A stretch of 64,000 nt of DNA from Acephala macrosclerotiorum (GCA_014904845.1 MU119375.1:1-64000); one strand, 5' to 3'. Positions 37,317 to 51,290 are shown, numbered from the stretch's first letter. Notes: a model not told the origin generated them from the letters alone. Made by a program: numbers and translations.

Positions 37317-37376
37317 AAATTTTAAATATATCGTATTAAACGAGTTTTAAGTTTTACGATTAAAATAATTATTTAT
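37221..37376. repeat. Direct repeat, one copy unmutated and one RIPed
   Basis: 37221-37278 and about 37316-37376 are direct repeats 96 bp apart. Over the first 42 aligned bases every difference (about 13) is C-to-T or G-to-A, and all three CpG sites are kept. The first copy lies in the gene island, the second in saturated DNA, so the pair straddles the RIP boundary. Confidence 0.75.
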
Positions 37377-38445
37377 TCGATTTAAAAATTAATATTAATT
37401 TTTTTTTTATAATAAGCGATTTTATTTAAATTTAATTAATTTATAAAAAAATTTATAATAAAAATAATTACGTAATAATTTCGAATTAATATATAATAAA
37501 TTTAATAAAAAATATTAAAATTTTATAATTATAATTAATTTAAATTATATAAAATTTATAAATAAATTAAAATTAATAATTATTTTTTTCAATTTTAAAT
37601 TTTTTTAAATATATTTTTTATTTTAAATATTAAAATATAAATTTAAATATTAAATTTTTTTAAAATTATAATTAAATAAAATAATTTAAATTAATTAAAT
37701 CGATCGTAATAATTTAATATAAAAAATTTAAATTTTAAAAAATTTTTTTTAATAATATAAAATTTTATAATAAATGTATTTATATTTAAAATTTTAAAAA
37801 AAAGATTTTAATAATATAAAATTTTATAATATATTTTTATTTTATTATTTAATAAAATTCGAATTATTTTAATTTTAAATTTTTATAAAATATTTAAATT
37901 AAAAATTATTAATATAAAATTAAAAACTCTATAATTTTTTATAAAAATTTAAAATAAAAACGTATTTTTATATTAAATTTTATATTTTTTATATTATAAT
38001 ATATTTATTTTATTTAATTAAAAAATATTTTTATTAATATTTTTATATAATAATAAAAAATATTAAAATTTAAAATAATATAATTATAATATAATTTAAT
38101 AAATTAATAAATAAAATATTTATATAATAATAATTTATTTTAATTTTTAATTTTTATATTTAATAATATTAAATTTTTTTTAATTTATATAATTAAATGA
38201 AAATTTTAAATTTAATTAAATTTTAATATTATTAATTCATTTAATAAATTAATAATAATTAATATTATAAATCGATTTTTTTAATATTAATAACGTTTAA
38301 TAATTTTTAATAAAAGTTTAAAATTAAATTAATAATATTAATTCGATATTAACGTACGTATTATTAAATAATTTATACGAAAATATTAAAAATTTCAAAT
38401 ATAATTAATTAAATATAATAAATTTAATAATATTTTATAATATTT

Positions 38446-38476
<31 letters not shown>

Positions 38477-38932
38477 TTAATATAATTACGTATTATTATT
38501 ATTAATATTTAAATTTTATAAAATAAATCAATTAAACGATTTAAATTAATTAATTATAATAGATTTTTAGATATTAAAATACAATTATTAAATTAAATTA
38601 TTAAAAAATATTAAAATTTTTATAAATAAAATAATTTAATAATCTTTTAATAAAAAAACTTTTTATTAAAATATTAAATTAATAAATATTATATTATAAT
38701 TATATTACGTATATAATCGAATTAATTCGAAAAATAAATTATATAAAAAACTACGTATTATAAATAAAAATACGATTTTATAATTATTTTAAATTATTTT
38801 AAAATTTATATAAAAACGAATATAAATAAAATTTATTATATATATAATTAATTTAAAAATTAAATTATTTAAATTTTATTTTTTAATAATAAAATATTTT
38901 AAAATAATATAAAAATTTTAATTATAAAATTT
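37377..38932. other. AT-saturated DNA, no gene
   Basis: Same composition as 1-928. No motif or open frame of use. Contains a (TTTA)n run at 38446-38479. Confidence 0.7.
38446..38479. repeat. (TTTA)n microsatellite
   Basis: About eight uninterrupted TTTA units. Confidence 0.85.
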
Positions 38933-39060
38933 GTATTCGTAAACGATCAAACGACAAAATCGCATACGAAAACCGCGATCGCCGCATTAGGCAAAGCGCG
39001 CGCACGGGCCGGGCGCCGTTTTCGCGAAGTATAAAACTCGTGCGACGTTTTCTCTTTTTT
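38933..39060 (+). promoter_or_regulatory. CpG-dense, promoter-like segment at the start of a less mutated block
   Basis: An abrupt change from saturated DNA to sequence with GCGCGCGCACGGGCCGGGCG near 38996-39015, followed by GTATAAAACTCGTGCGACG (TATA-like box at about 39029-39035) and a pyrimidine run of about 30 bases. The order GC-rich segment, TATA, CT-rich stretch is that of a fungal RNA polymerase II promoter. Its high GC comes from CpG, the dinucleotide spared by the mutation process here. Confidence 0.45.
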
Positions 39061-42000
39061 TTTTTTTTTTTCATACAATTCAATAATACTTATACTCGCG
39101 ACGTTAGGTTTATTTTGTTCATTTTTATACGCGTTTTATTTTCAGTCTTTTTACTTAATCTAGGCTTATTTAATAGACTACGTTGTAATTGAAATTCATA
39201 TATCGAACAAAATCTCTCGATCGTTTTTTTCAAATTTCAATACTACGAACTTTTTACGATGTCAATAATTACTTTAAATTTATTTCGTATTGATTCAAAT
39301 ATAAATTAAATTAACGTTAAATACTTTCAATTTATTTCATTATCGTATTATTACGAATTTTATACTATAATTTCTCGAAGATTGAAATATCGTAGAATTT
39401 AATTTATACGTATTGTAATACGGCAATTAATTATTGAAATATTTTATAGTAACGCGATTTAATTTTTATTTAATTACGCCGTTGATAAATAATGCGTTAA
39501 AACGTTTTTTAGTAAATTTCTTTGTCGTAATACGTTTCGTATTCGTTTTAATTACGCGAATTTGAATTAAATTCGAGACAATAAAATATTGAACTACGTT
39601 CGCTATAAGATTGGCAATTAAAACATCGAACGATAAAAAAAATTTAAATTGTATTAATTTACTTGGAATTTTTACACGAGTAAATAAAACAATATTCGAA
39701 ATTATACGACTTTTTCTCGCGTTAATTACTCGTATAAAAATTGAAATACTAACGACAAAAATACTTGAGATATACAAATTTATTTGAAACCTTCGAATAA
39801 ACGAATATAATAATATTCGAGATTATACGACTTTTTTATTTCTTCGATTATTATTGTTTTTTTATTCGACTTTTCGCGATTTTATTAACGATCGAAAAAT
39901 AATACTAAAATCGATTGATTGTAATAAATAGTAAAAAATAATAATTACGAATAAACATCTTTCGATATAAAAACGTAAAATCGAAAGTCTTAAAACTTTA
40001 CAATTACAATGAATTTCTTTAAACGAAAAAAAAGTAATATTAATATTAAAATATTTTTAACGATAAAAAACGTCAAAAAAAAGAAGAGAATAATACACTA
40101 AAAACGTACAATAAATCGCAAAACGTATTTCGATTCTACGAGAACAATACGAGAAATCTATATAAACTTTTTAATTTTTTCTTTTGCTATTTTTCTATAG
40201 TTCAATTTGTGTAATTAATAATAAACCGAGAATTTTTTGAATACTTTTAATCGTTTCTACGCACTCGAAATAAATATTTTTATTTTTAAATCGTATATTT
40301 ATATATTAACTTTTTTACGCTCTAAAAACGCAATAAACCGTCGTAAATTTACTTCGAAATCAATTAATATTTTCGATAAATTTCAATATACTAAATCGAA
40401 TAATACAAAATTTAATATATCGCAATTAACAATAGTAATTAACGAATTTGAAATTCGAAATAAATTCTAAAATCGAGATATTTAAACTAATAATAATAGT
40501 AATTAACTTTGGATATTTGAGTAAAAAACGATATAATTACCAATGAAAATAATAACAATTACGACTTTTTTTTTATTAAACAATTACTATATATTACGCT
40601 TTAAAAAAAAAACTTTACAACGGAAAATTAACGTTCGAATAATACAGTTTTTAGAATTAGAAATATAATTACAAAAAAAAGAAACGATTTTTTTGATAAT
40701 AACGAGTTAATATTAGATAATAATTCAAATAGTAATTTAAGTAAATACGTTTTTACTATTTTATATTGTAAAAATAAACGATTAATTTTTTTAATACAAC
40801 GTAAAAAATCTAATTATGTAATTGAACAATAACGATTTAAATATCTCTGAAATTGAAATCAATAATAGTAGTTTTTATATCGAAAATATAACGACAAACG
40901 AAAATTTTCTCGATAATTTAAAGATTACTATCGAATCGATAATTTCGATTTTTTTTAGTAATTTCGATATATAATACAATATTAACGATTTCTTTAAAAC
41001 GATATAACGTTCGTAACGTTTTGAACAAAAATCTTCGATATTCGATTTTATACGTTTTTATATTTTTTCTTCTTTCTATACATTAAAAGAACTATTGCAC
41101 GATTATATTAATATAGTAAATCAATATACGATCTACGTTAAATTCGAGACTACGATATATTTTTTTACTCGTTATTATCAATTTTCACTTTATATTAAAA
41201 TATTACTAAAAAATCAATTTATTTATAAAAATTATCTTTATATTAATCGAAATTCAACAAATGAACACGAGTTAAAAATACTTAATTTTATACTCGATAT
41301 TAATCCTATCAATAAAAAAAAAACAATAACAAAAATTAAAACAAAGAAAAAACGAAGTCTATAATAAAAACGATAAATTGAAATAAAAAATAAATGATTT
41401 AATAGTAATAATAACGATTAAAAACATCGATAATATTTATTTATCCAATGAAAATAAAAACTTAAAATCAATTAAACAATAGCGATTTTTACTCTCTCGC
41501 GATTTCTTATTAAAGTCAAATTATAACGAGATAAAAAATCGCAATAATAATAATAAGAAATTTAATAATAACAAAATCGACTCAAAGAAAAATAATAAAA
41601 AATTACGTTTTATAAAATGAAAACGATCGTTTTTATTTCACGATAATTTAATACAAAAAAAATATAAATATCGTTTTTAATAAAAATCTATTTACTAATA
41701 TAAATTATACTTCAAATACTATCGACACTCTTTCAAATTTTATTCTTTCTATGATCAAAATTCAATAATCGTTACAATTTTTAATATTAAAAGTTAATTA
41801 TTTTCATTAATACTTTTTATATTACACATTATATATATAAATATATTACTCGATTATTACAACTTTAATCGATCGTTTAAAAACGTTTTATCGACACTAA
41901 TTAAAATTACGTTTCGTTTACTCTTTTTATACTATTATTTCTTTATAATAATAATTCGAAATAATTATAACGAGTAAAAAATTTCTTTTAATCAAATTAC

Positions 42001-42680
42001 TCGATTTATCGAAAATATTGATTATGTAAAAAAAATCAACGATTTTATTATCAAATCAATAAAATAATATTCGTTTCTCTTGATTAGTTTTAATTAATAT
42101 ATCTCGTTCCAATTCTCGTTTAATAAAAAGACTATATCGATAACGCGTTTCCGATCTCAGAATAGTAAAATCGTTGATATTAAAACTTTTATATTGCGAA
42201 ATAAATCGTTAAATAATAACGACAATAAATTGAGCGATAGTAATCTCGAGTTTAATAATGACAATAACGAGTATTCGAACGAAAACAAGTAAAATCGTTC
42301 GAGTACGAGTAAATATAATCGATGAAATAATATAAACGAGTAACGTTTATTGGTATACAAAAAAAAAAACAAATTTTGAAATTGGATTTTCAAAAAATTT
42401 CCAAACAAAACTCTAATCGTAATACATATACGTTGGACTATAATATAACGCAAAATCAAATAAATTTTTTTCTATAGATAAACAAACGATAATTTAAATT
42501 CTATATCTACTTATTTCTAAGTTTTTATTGGAACGAATATCTAATAAGAATCTCGTCCTTCTATCGATCAATCTTAACGCGAAAATACAATACAATCGAA
42601 AAAAGCAACGTTTAAAACGAAAAAAATTAAATATTAATAAAATTAAATAATTATTAAAACAAAAATAAAAACAAACAAAA
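39061..42680 (+). pseudogene. RIPed coding region of unknown type with C-terminal Myb/SANT-like domain
   Basis: Downstream of the promoter-like segment. Plus-strand stretches at 40237-40470 (ending EFEIRNKF) and 41095-41364 (HDYINIVNQYTIY..., FFTRYYQFSL) are broken by TAA/TGA codons of the RIP type but keep protein-like composition. The end (42242-42680) reads Asn/Glu-rich sequence, then the Myb/SANT-like domain, then a Lys/Arg-rich tail. The minus-strand open stretches at 39466-39777 and 42157-42459 are antisense to this frame and not genes. I do not recognise the N-terminal two thirds; it may be a transposase-type gene or a captured host gene. Confidence 0.45.
42323..42445 (+). pseudogene. 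Myb/SANT-like DNA-binding domain, RIPed
   Basis: Reading from TGA (Trp position) at 42323: stop-N-N-I-N-E-stop-R-L-L-V-Y-K-K-K-N-K-F-stop-N-W-I-F, then KKFPNKTLIVIHIRWTII. The three stops fall on Trp (TGG to TGA) and Gln (CAA to TAA) positions. The spacing W-x3-DE-xx-LL, a central W-x-x-I, F-P-x-R/K-T and R-W is that of Myb/SANT-like domains in fungi. Confidence 0.7.
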
Positions 42681-42809
42681 TAAAAATATTAGTTTTTCTA
42701 CTATATATTATAACAAAAAATACTAAAATTATTATAAAAATTTTCTTTTGATTTACATTGTATTAAATTCTTAAATTATTTATATTATTATTATTATTAT
42801 TCTTTCAAT

Positions 42810-42860
42810 TTTTTTTATTTTTTTTTATTTCTTTTCATTTTTTTTTATTTCTTTTCATCT
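42810..42860. repeat. Two- to three-copy 20-bp pyrimidine-rich tandem repeat
   Basis: ATTTCTTTTCAT plus a T run recurs with period 20 bp. Confidence 0.6.
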
Positions 42861-44143
42861 TTTCTCGTTTTGTATTACATTTTCAAATTCAAACGATAAA
42901 CTAAAAATAGAAATAAAAATAATATTATTATTAGTAAAATACTTTTCTAAATTTAAATCTTACGATTTATTATTTTTTTTATTATTATTTTTATTATTGT
43001 TATTTTTTTTTCAAAACTTATTATTATTTCCAACGTTTAACTCATTGTTAAATACGTTATACTTTCAATTAATCTAGTATTTTTAATCGATTTCACAATT
43101 TCAATCGTCATTTTTTGTCTCGTTATCGTTTATAAAAACTATAAATATTAAACTTAGTAATCTCGACTTGAATAAAAATCTAATAGCGTAAGTATTTATA
43201 AATACATTTCACTAAACAATATCTACAATTCGTTTTCTTTGTATATCGAATATAATTAGCGAAATCATAATCGAGATATTTCGTTTTTTAAAAAATTCTT
43301 TTACAAATTTCTACTTTCAATTTTAATCGTTCTAATTTAACTTTGATTCTCGATTTTAACGCTTTTCAAACTATTTATTTTTAAAAATCTTTTCACGTAA
43401 ATTCGCATATTAATTTATTACAATTAGTATTTTAAGATTAAAAAACTTATTATAAAATTATGTATTTTTAAATTCGTATTTAATAATATCAATAAATTTC
43501 TTTAAATTAATATTAACAATTATCTCGATATAATTAAATAAACATTAATTAAAAATAAAATCTCATCGTTAAAATAAATCTATAAATCGAAAATTGCAAA
43601 CATCGTACTTCGAATTAAAGTAAATTATTCTTCTAATATTTTCCGATTATATTCAAAAAAAATAAATACGATAAAAACAATCTCGTACAAAAATTTGCGA
43701 TTTACGACAAACGTATAATACGAAAAATATTAAAAACGAATATATTTTATCGTTTTAAGACTTTAAAAATAGAAAAATATTACTATCAAAAAATCGTAAT
43801 TAAAAAAAAGTTTCTTTTTATATCAAATATCGAATTTCAATAAACAATTTTTAAAAACTAAAAAAGTTTTTAATTTTTTTATAATAATTCAAAGATTTTA
43901 AAACATTTTATAATAATTAATTTTTTATTTTAATGTTTTAATTCGTATTTCTAAAATTATTAATTTCTTTATATTACGTATTATTATTTGCTTTTATTCT
44001 CTTTATATTTGAAGTATTTTCATTGAGATTTAATATAATATTTTCTTTTAATCGTTTTAAAATTCAAAAAAAAAAAAAATACTTTGTTTAATTTAATAGA
44101 TTTCTATAAACGATTAATACAAAAATTATACAAAAAACGTTTT

Positions 44144-44310
44144 CAAAGAATCTCGTACTAAAATTTATTTATTTTTTTTCTAATTACTTTTTTTTTTATT
44201 TTTGTATTTTTTTCAATTTTTTTTTTTTTCAAAGAATCTCGTACTAAAATTTATTTATTTTTTTTCTAATTACTTTTTTTTTTATTTTTGTATTTTTTTC
44301 AATTTTTATT
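44144..44310. repeat. 86-bp tandem duplication
   Basis: The unit starting CAAAGAATCTCGTACTAAAA at 44144 recurs at 44230; about 76 bases match without any difference before the copies diverge in T runs. The identity, including non-CpG C positions, means the duplication came after the surrounding mutation. Confidence 0.9.
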
Positions 44311-46152
44311 TTTTATTTTCTTTCGAAGTATTTTATCAATAAATGAAAAATCTCAAAGATTTTATTTAATACATTTTTTAAACGTCGTAATTTTATAATA
44401 TATAAAAATATAAACGAAAAACAAAAAATTTTTTCGATTATATATTTTCTACAATCAACAAAATTGTTCTTTGAATTAATAATATTTTATACTCTTAAAA
44501 ACTCACGAAATTGAAATTCTCATTTGAAAAAAACCAAACTTATAATTATTATAAAATATACATTTCGTAGAAAAATAAAATACTATTTAACGTTAATAAT
44601 ATATATTATAAAAAAATTTCAATATACTTCTATAAAATGTATAAAATAATTCGTCAATTTTTTATTTGTACTCAAATATATTAAAATATTATTAGCGAAT
44701 TCTAATTATAATCTATTAATATCTTTCAAATATTCATCATTCGAAAAAACGTTTACAATTGAAATTTTAATAAAAAATTTATTTACAAATTTTGTATTTG
44801 ACTTTATTAATTTCTATGAAATATTTCTTTGAATATTCTTTTAAAAAAAAAGATCGATCGAAAAAAATATAAATTATTTTAAATCAATTTCGTATACGAT
44901 TTTCAATTTAAAATGTGTATTTAAAATTGAAAACTTTTAATCGATTAATACAATATTAAAATATCGTTTTTTAAATTATTATATAATTGAATCAAAAAAA
45001 AATCGAAAAACTTCAAAAAAATCAAACGAAATATTAAAGAATATTGCAATCAATACTATTTAACGTAATAAAAACTATTGAAAAAACAATGTTTATTTAT
45101 TTATATTAATAATATATAATTTTTATACAAAGACAAAAATTTGTTTTTTTAAATAATAATAATTGATCAATTACTATTTTGTGTTTTTAAGTAAATTAAA
45201 TAAAATTATTACGGAAATTAAATAATGTATTAAAGAATTTTAAAATAATATTATATCAATATTTACAATATTATACTATTTAATTTAAAAATATAAATCT
45301 GTAGAATATTAAATAAATTTAATAATCGAGTTTTTCGGCGATTGTAAAAATATTTAAAAAAAACAAAATCGAAAAAAATCAATTCTTTTTTTATTTTAAA
45401 ATATATAAAAACAATTTTCGTTTAATAATAATTACAATTATTTTCGTCGTAGATAATAAAAAGTCGCAATAAAACTCTTTAATAATTTTATCTCAATAAA
45501 AGAATTTCAAAAAAACGTTTAATCAATTTCTCGATTTTTTGAAAAGTAAAATAGTAACAATCGTAAAGTCTGAAAAAAGAATAAATTTGACGATACATAT
45601 AACGAGAGAAAAGTCGTATAAAATTCAAAAAAATTTTACAATTGTTTTCTTTTATTAACGAAAAAAATTGGCAATAGAATAACTAGAAAAAAATGCCATT
45701 AGTAATCGATTTATCGTTTGATTAATATCGAGTAAATAAACACTCGAAGAAATAATCGCTTCGTAAACAGAAAAAAAATTATCGATTGTTTTTACAAACA
45801 AAATACAAATTTCAAAAACGATATAATAATAAACGTTTTAATAATAAAAAGAAATAAAATCTATAATTCGTAAACAAAAAAAAAAAAGTAGTAAATAAAA
45901 AAGTAATTTGTCTCGTTTTGTAAGTACTTTTTATATGTATTATTCATTTTGATATTTTCGTTTAAAGTCGTTATTAAAAGTATCGAATTTCAAACTCAAA
46001 TCAAAAAATAAACTAAGACTTGGAAATATTCTTCGAGCGCTTTTTGCAATTAAGACTAATAAAAAAAAGAAAAACAATTGATAATTATAGACGTTGAATT
46101 TATACAATAGAAATTAACAAATAAATATAATCGAAGTACGTTATATTAATAC

Positions 46153-46240
46153 TTAGTATACTCTGACAATATTTAGCGCATTCTGACAATATTTAGTGTA
46201 CTTTAATAATATTTAGTATATTGTATCAATAATTAGCGTT
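46153..46240. repeat. 20-bp tandem repeat, four copies
   Basis: Unit TTCTGACAATATTTAGTGTA-like, period 20 bp; copies at about 46161, 46181, 46201 and 46221 with mutation-type differences. Confidence 0.8.
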
Positions 46241-46879
46241 GTATTTTTATTTGAAAACTAAACTAGAATTGCTTAATAAAGAATATTCGTTCGAGATATT
46301 ACAATATTGTAAAAAAATCAATTGAAAACGAGCGAAATACAAAAGAAATAAATTATTATTTTATGAAAAAATAAAACAAAACAATTTGTCGAATATATTT
46401 AAATAAGTGTAATAATATCAATTCTATGTCTCGAAATTATAAAAGTGATTTTTTTAGTATTTTAATAATATTAGTAAATTATTTTCAATTGTATTTTTTT
46501 TTACTATACAAATAACCAGTAGTAAAAAGTAGTAATAAAACGATTTACTAATGAAATATTAATTTCAAAAAAAAATCGAAATAAATAATTCTATATAGAA
46601 TAAAACGTAAAATAAAAAACTCAAATAATAATATTTATTTAATAATACTAGAAAATTGTATAAAAAGAACGTTTATTTACTATTATTTATTTCTATATAT
46701 ACACTCAAAAACCAAGTTTAATCGTTTCTCGAATATATATACGAATTTGATATTCGTTTTTCAAGTATTTTTTTGTATGACTTTTTACAAATCGCACTAC
46801 TTAAAACGTATCAATTGATAAAACGCAAAACGATAAATCGATTTATATAAATCTCGATCAATAAAAAAAAAACGATTGA

Positions 46880-46919
46880 TTTTTTTTACTTTTTTTTATT
46901 TTTTTTTATTTTTTTTTTT

Positions 46920-46956
<37 letters not shown>
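46880..46956. repeat. Poly-T-rich tract
   Basis: 77 bases of T interrupted by a few A and one C, with an uninterrupted final run of over 30 T. The long open frame over it (Phe-rich) is an artefact. Could be the reverse of a poly-A tail of a retroposed element on the minus strand, but no element body was recognised next to it. Confidence 0.7.
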
Positions 46957-46962
<6 letters not shown>

Positions 46963-48321
46963 AAAAAAGAATTTCAAATAATATTAAAACAATTATTCGA
47001 AAGTTATAATAACGATTATTATTATAATTTTTCTTTGTATAATTACTATCGATTTTATTTTAAAGTATAAACAAATTTTTGAAATCGATATTTAATTACA
47101 AATATAATAAAAACGAATAAAGTATCGAATAAAAAATTTTAACGTTGTTTATTTCGTCGTAGAATATCAGTTTTCAATTTAATAAATCGAAAAACTTTTT
47201 TTATTTACTATTGTTTACATTTTAAACTTTTTAATATTTTATTTATTTTTTATTATTTCGTATATCGCTTTTCGCAATTATAATAATAATTCTATATATT
47301 AAATATAATTACTTTTTTAAGCAAATTATATTATTTATTTTATTAAATACGAGTTTAAAAAAATATTTTAATAATAATCGAAATCGAAATTGTAATTTAA
47401 TAATTGATTTTGTAAAAAGTTTTTAAAGAAGTACAAAGCAATATTAATACTACAAAATCTCTCGATAGTTTAATGCAAATTATTAATAATATAATAAATT
47501 CTATTGTTTAAATATATATATAAAGAATATTATTAGTATATTTTTATCAAATATAATAAAAATATAATTGTTTCGATTTAAATCGCGCGTTTACAAAGTT
47601 TCGAATAATATTTAAAGAAAAGATATTTTTAACAAATAAAATAAAAAACTAATAACGTTAATAATTATTTCGATTTACATATTAATTACGCGATATTATC
47701 GATATTTGATTAGAGATTAAAAGTTTTTTAATATTACAATATATTACTTTTTTTAATTAAAAAGCGAAATAATACTATCGACGATTAATTTTATTAGATA
47801 CTTGTTACGAAATCAATCAAATTCAAATACTAAAAAAAGTTAAACAAAAAAATTTTAGCGATAAAATCTAGTGAGAAAAATATTATATTAAAAAATGTGT
47901 AAAATTATATAAAAAGCGAATAAAAATATAAAAAGATTTTTATTGATTATAAATAACTCGATAAAAGAAATCATATTATCTATTAACAAATCGAACAAAA
48001 TATAATAGATATAAATTTAATAATTACGAAATATATTATTTTTTTTATTGAAAGTAAATTCAAAGTCGACGAAGAACTAGTAATTATACGAAGTAAAAAG
48101 TATTTAATAGAAAATAAAAAAATAATTCAATTGTAAAAATATATAATCGTTATAATTATCGATTAAAATTAATATCGTTTTTTATTAATTATAAATTTTT
48201 AAAATTGAAAACTATTTTATTTTTATATTTGTACACTTTAAAAATTATATTTATTAAATCGATCTCGCGTGAAATCTCGTTTCGTAAATAGTTATCGTAC
48301 GTTTTAATCGATTTGAAATAA

Positions 48322-48455
48322 CTCGAGATTATATTTATAAAATCGATTTTGTATAAATTCTTTTTTCGTGAATTTCTATTAAAATTGCCCGGGATTATAT
48401 CTACGAAATCGATTTTGTATAAATTTTTTTTTCGCGAATTTCTATTGTTTTTCTA
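48322..48455. repeat. 66-bp tandem duplication, diverged
   Basis: GATTATAT..AAATCGATTTTGTATAAATT..TTTTTTCG.GAATTTCTATT occurs at 48327 and 48393. Differences include CTCGAG versus CCCGGG and CGTGAA versus CGCGAA, mostly transitions. Confidence 0.8.
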
Positions 48456-51290
48456 AATCTATCGATTGTAATTACTAAAAATTATTTATATTTATATAAA
48501 ACTTCGTATTTTGCAATACAATTTATTGTTTTTCTTAGTTCGATAATAATTACTATTGTATATTGATATATTCGAATATTGAAAAGTTTTAATAATTCGA
48601 GAATATTGATTATAATGAGAAAGTTAATAAAAGCGATAATAATCGATATATTGTTAAGAAAATAATATCGTCGGCGAATAATAATCGTAATTTAATTCGA
48701 AGTAATTTTTGTATAATAATATTCAATATAGAATTTAATTTTTTTTTTTTGTTATATTGATTAATATTTAATAAATCGAAATTTGCGATTAAAAAACTCG
48801 ATAAAATCTTTGTATTTATTTATGATTAATAATAATTTGAACAATAGCAAATAATTATTACGAATTTTTTTTTCGTGTTCAAAATTTAAACAAATAAAAA
48901 AACGAATTAAAAACGATACTTTTTATTACGTGTATTAATAGAACGATAATAAAAATAAAAAAATAAAACAATACACGTAAAAATTAAAAGAATTTTTTTA
49001 CAAATTCGATTAAAACGATTTTCTTAGAAATTATTTAAATATTTTTGATTAATATAATTAGATCATTATTTAAAAATAAATCGATTTCACGAAAAAATTT
49101 GTAATCGTTTTATTTTATCGCGATACTAAGTACTACAATTTCGTACTTTTTTTTATACTCAAAAAAAAGTTTTTTTATTCGATTTTTGAGTTTTTTTTAA
49201 TAATAAACTTCGAGTATTAATCGATAATATTTCAATTCTTTTTAGAATTATTTTAAAGTAAAATAGAAAGTATTTTCAATTTAAAACAAAATAATATCAA
49301 TAATTCGAAATTGAATATAACGAATAATTTCGAGTAATATATCGCGTACTATATAAAGTTTTTTAATAAACGTTATAACTATTTTTAGATTTTCGTTAAA
49401 CGAATTTTAAAATCTCAAAACAATTTTAATAAGCGATCGAAATAACGTTTTTATTCTCGTGAATATAAAAAAATAAGAAATACAAATAAATCAAATAATA
49501 ACAAAAAGCGTTAAACAATAACAAGAAATTTTAATCAATAGTAAAAAGTACTAAGTAATAACAAAAGTATAAACGTTTAATCGCATTAAAACTCGATTGT
49601 TAAAAAGTTGAATTTTTATATTATTTTTGAGTAATTTTTGTTATTTCTATATGCGTTACGTTACATCGAAATACAAATGCATTTTGTCGATTTTATTATA
49701 TACAAAAATAAAAATCATCGAATTTAAAACGAAAATAATAATAAAAATATATTTAAAATCATAAAAAAAATATTTATTAAAAAAAAATTACATTTTTTAC
49801 TAATTCAATTTATCAATTTCTATTAAAGTTATATATATAAAATAGAAAATAATATTAAAAATATTTATTGTAATTATAATTAATTCGAATTTATTATTAT
49901 TTTAATTTAATTCGAATTCGTCGATATTACATTTCAAGAAATATCGAATTTATCGTAATTTCATTTCAACAAATTATATTATTTTATCCAATTATACTAA
50001 ATTTGATCGCTGGTTACAAATAATACTTTTTGTAAAAAAACAACAAAAAAAATAAAATATTAATTTCTCGAGAATTAATTTATAACGCCAAAAAAACAAA
50101 AAATATAAAACGATAAAATCGATATTATACTTATTATTATTCTAAAAGTAATTCGTTTTAACGATATAAATAATCGATATTATTCGTTTAAATAAAATAT
50201 ACAAAGAATCAAATCGTAGTTTTTTTATTCAATTGTACATTTTATTAATTTTTTAATTTTTATTTCTATTTATAGCGAATTTTGAATAATTTCTTTAATT
50301 AATAGATTTTTTTATTCGTAATATTAAATATTAATCAATAAAAAGAGATTTTTATATTATATTTTATTAATATTAATTGAAATTGAAATTTACAGTAATT
50401 ATCAATAGTTATTAATAAGTGTATATATTCGTATAATGTTTATTTCTTCGTAATATTTGCAATAATAATAATCTACAATAATTAAATAACTCGATTTATA
50501 ATTATATATTAAATTTATTAAATTATTTAAAAATAGCGTTTTTTATTCAAATACAAATTTTTATTTCTTTTAAAAAAGTATAATATCACGAACAAATTTC
50601 AAAGTTTATAAACTTATCAAAATTTCGTTTTAATAATAGTTTTACAATAGAATTTATATTGCGAATATTTATATTAAAATAATTGATTTTAAAAAGTACG
50701 AAATCGTCGTATTAATAAAAATTGTTTTTATATAAAAACATTTTCTTTGAAAACTAATAAACTCTATAATACTTTACAATAATTTAAATATATAAAAATG
50801 TACTATTTATTTATTTTTATTATATCGAACACGTATAAATACTAATAATACAAAGTTGATTACTTTAATAGTATTGAAATATGTATTCAATATATTATTA
50901 TCTTTTTATAGATTATTATACAATTGAGTATAATGTATTGTTTTTTATTTGTTCTATAGAATTCGTATACTATTTATTTATTTCGTAATTTATTAGTACT
51001 TTTTTTTTCGAGTAAATCGATATTTATATTATATTTTCAATTGAATTAATACGTGAAATATATGTATAATTCTCGGTATTAATTGTTGATAATTTCGAAT
51101 TTTAAATTGTTTGTATTTTAAACGTATATACTAAAAACTTTATTTTAAATTATTTAATATGAGTATCGTTTCTCGAGAAAGTTTATTACGAAAACATTTC
51201 AAAGAAATTGAATTCAATATTAAATACACATTATCGATCTTTTAATAAGTATATTTCTAATAGACTTTCTATAAAACAAATATTTACTCT

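Larger units (their letters stand above)
42681..51290. other. Intermediate-RIP DNA, no identified gene
   Basis: AT-rich but with many surviving non-CpG C residues. No LTR, transposase motif or tRNA could be supported. Contains the tandem repeats listed separately and a T-rich tract. Open stretches in this part (for example 46876-47070) are homopolymer readings. Confidence 0.55.

Noticed and set aside
46876..47070. 64-aa Phe-rich ORF
   Set aside because: Translation of the poly-T tract.
48655..48675. Minus-strand F-A-D-D-I reading as a LINE reverse transcriptase box
   Set aside because: The surrounding residues (RLL before, IFLTIYRLLSLLL after) do not resemble LINE RT and no second motif was found nearby; a chance match is likely in AT-rich, CpG-keeping DNA.
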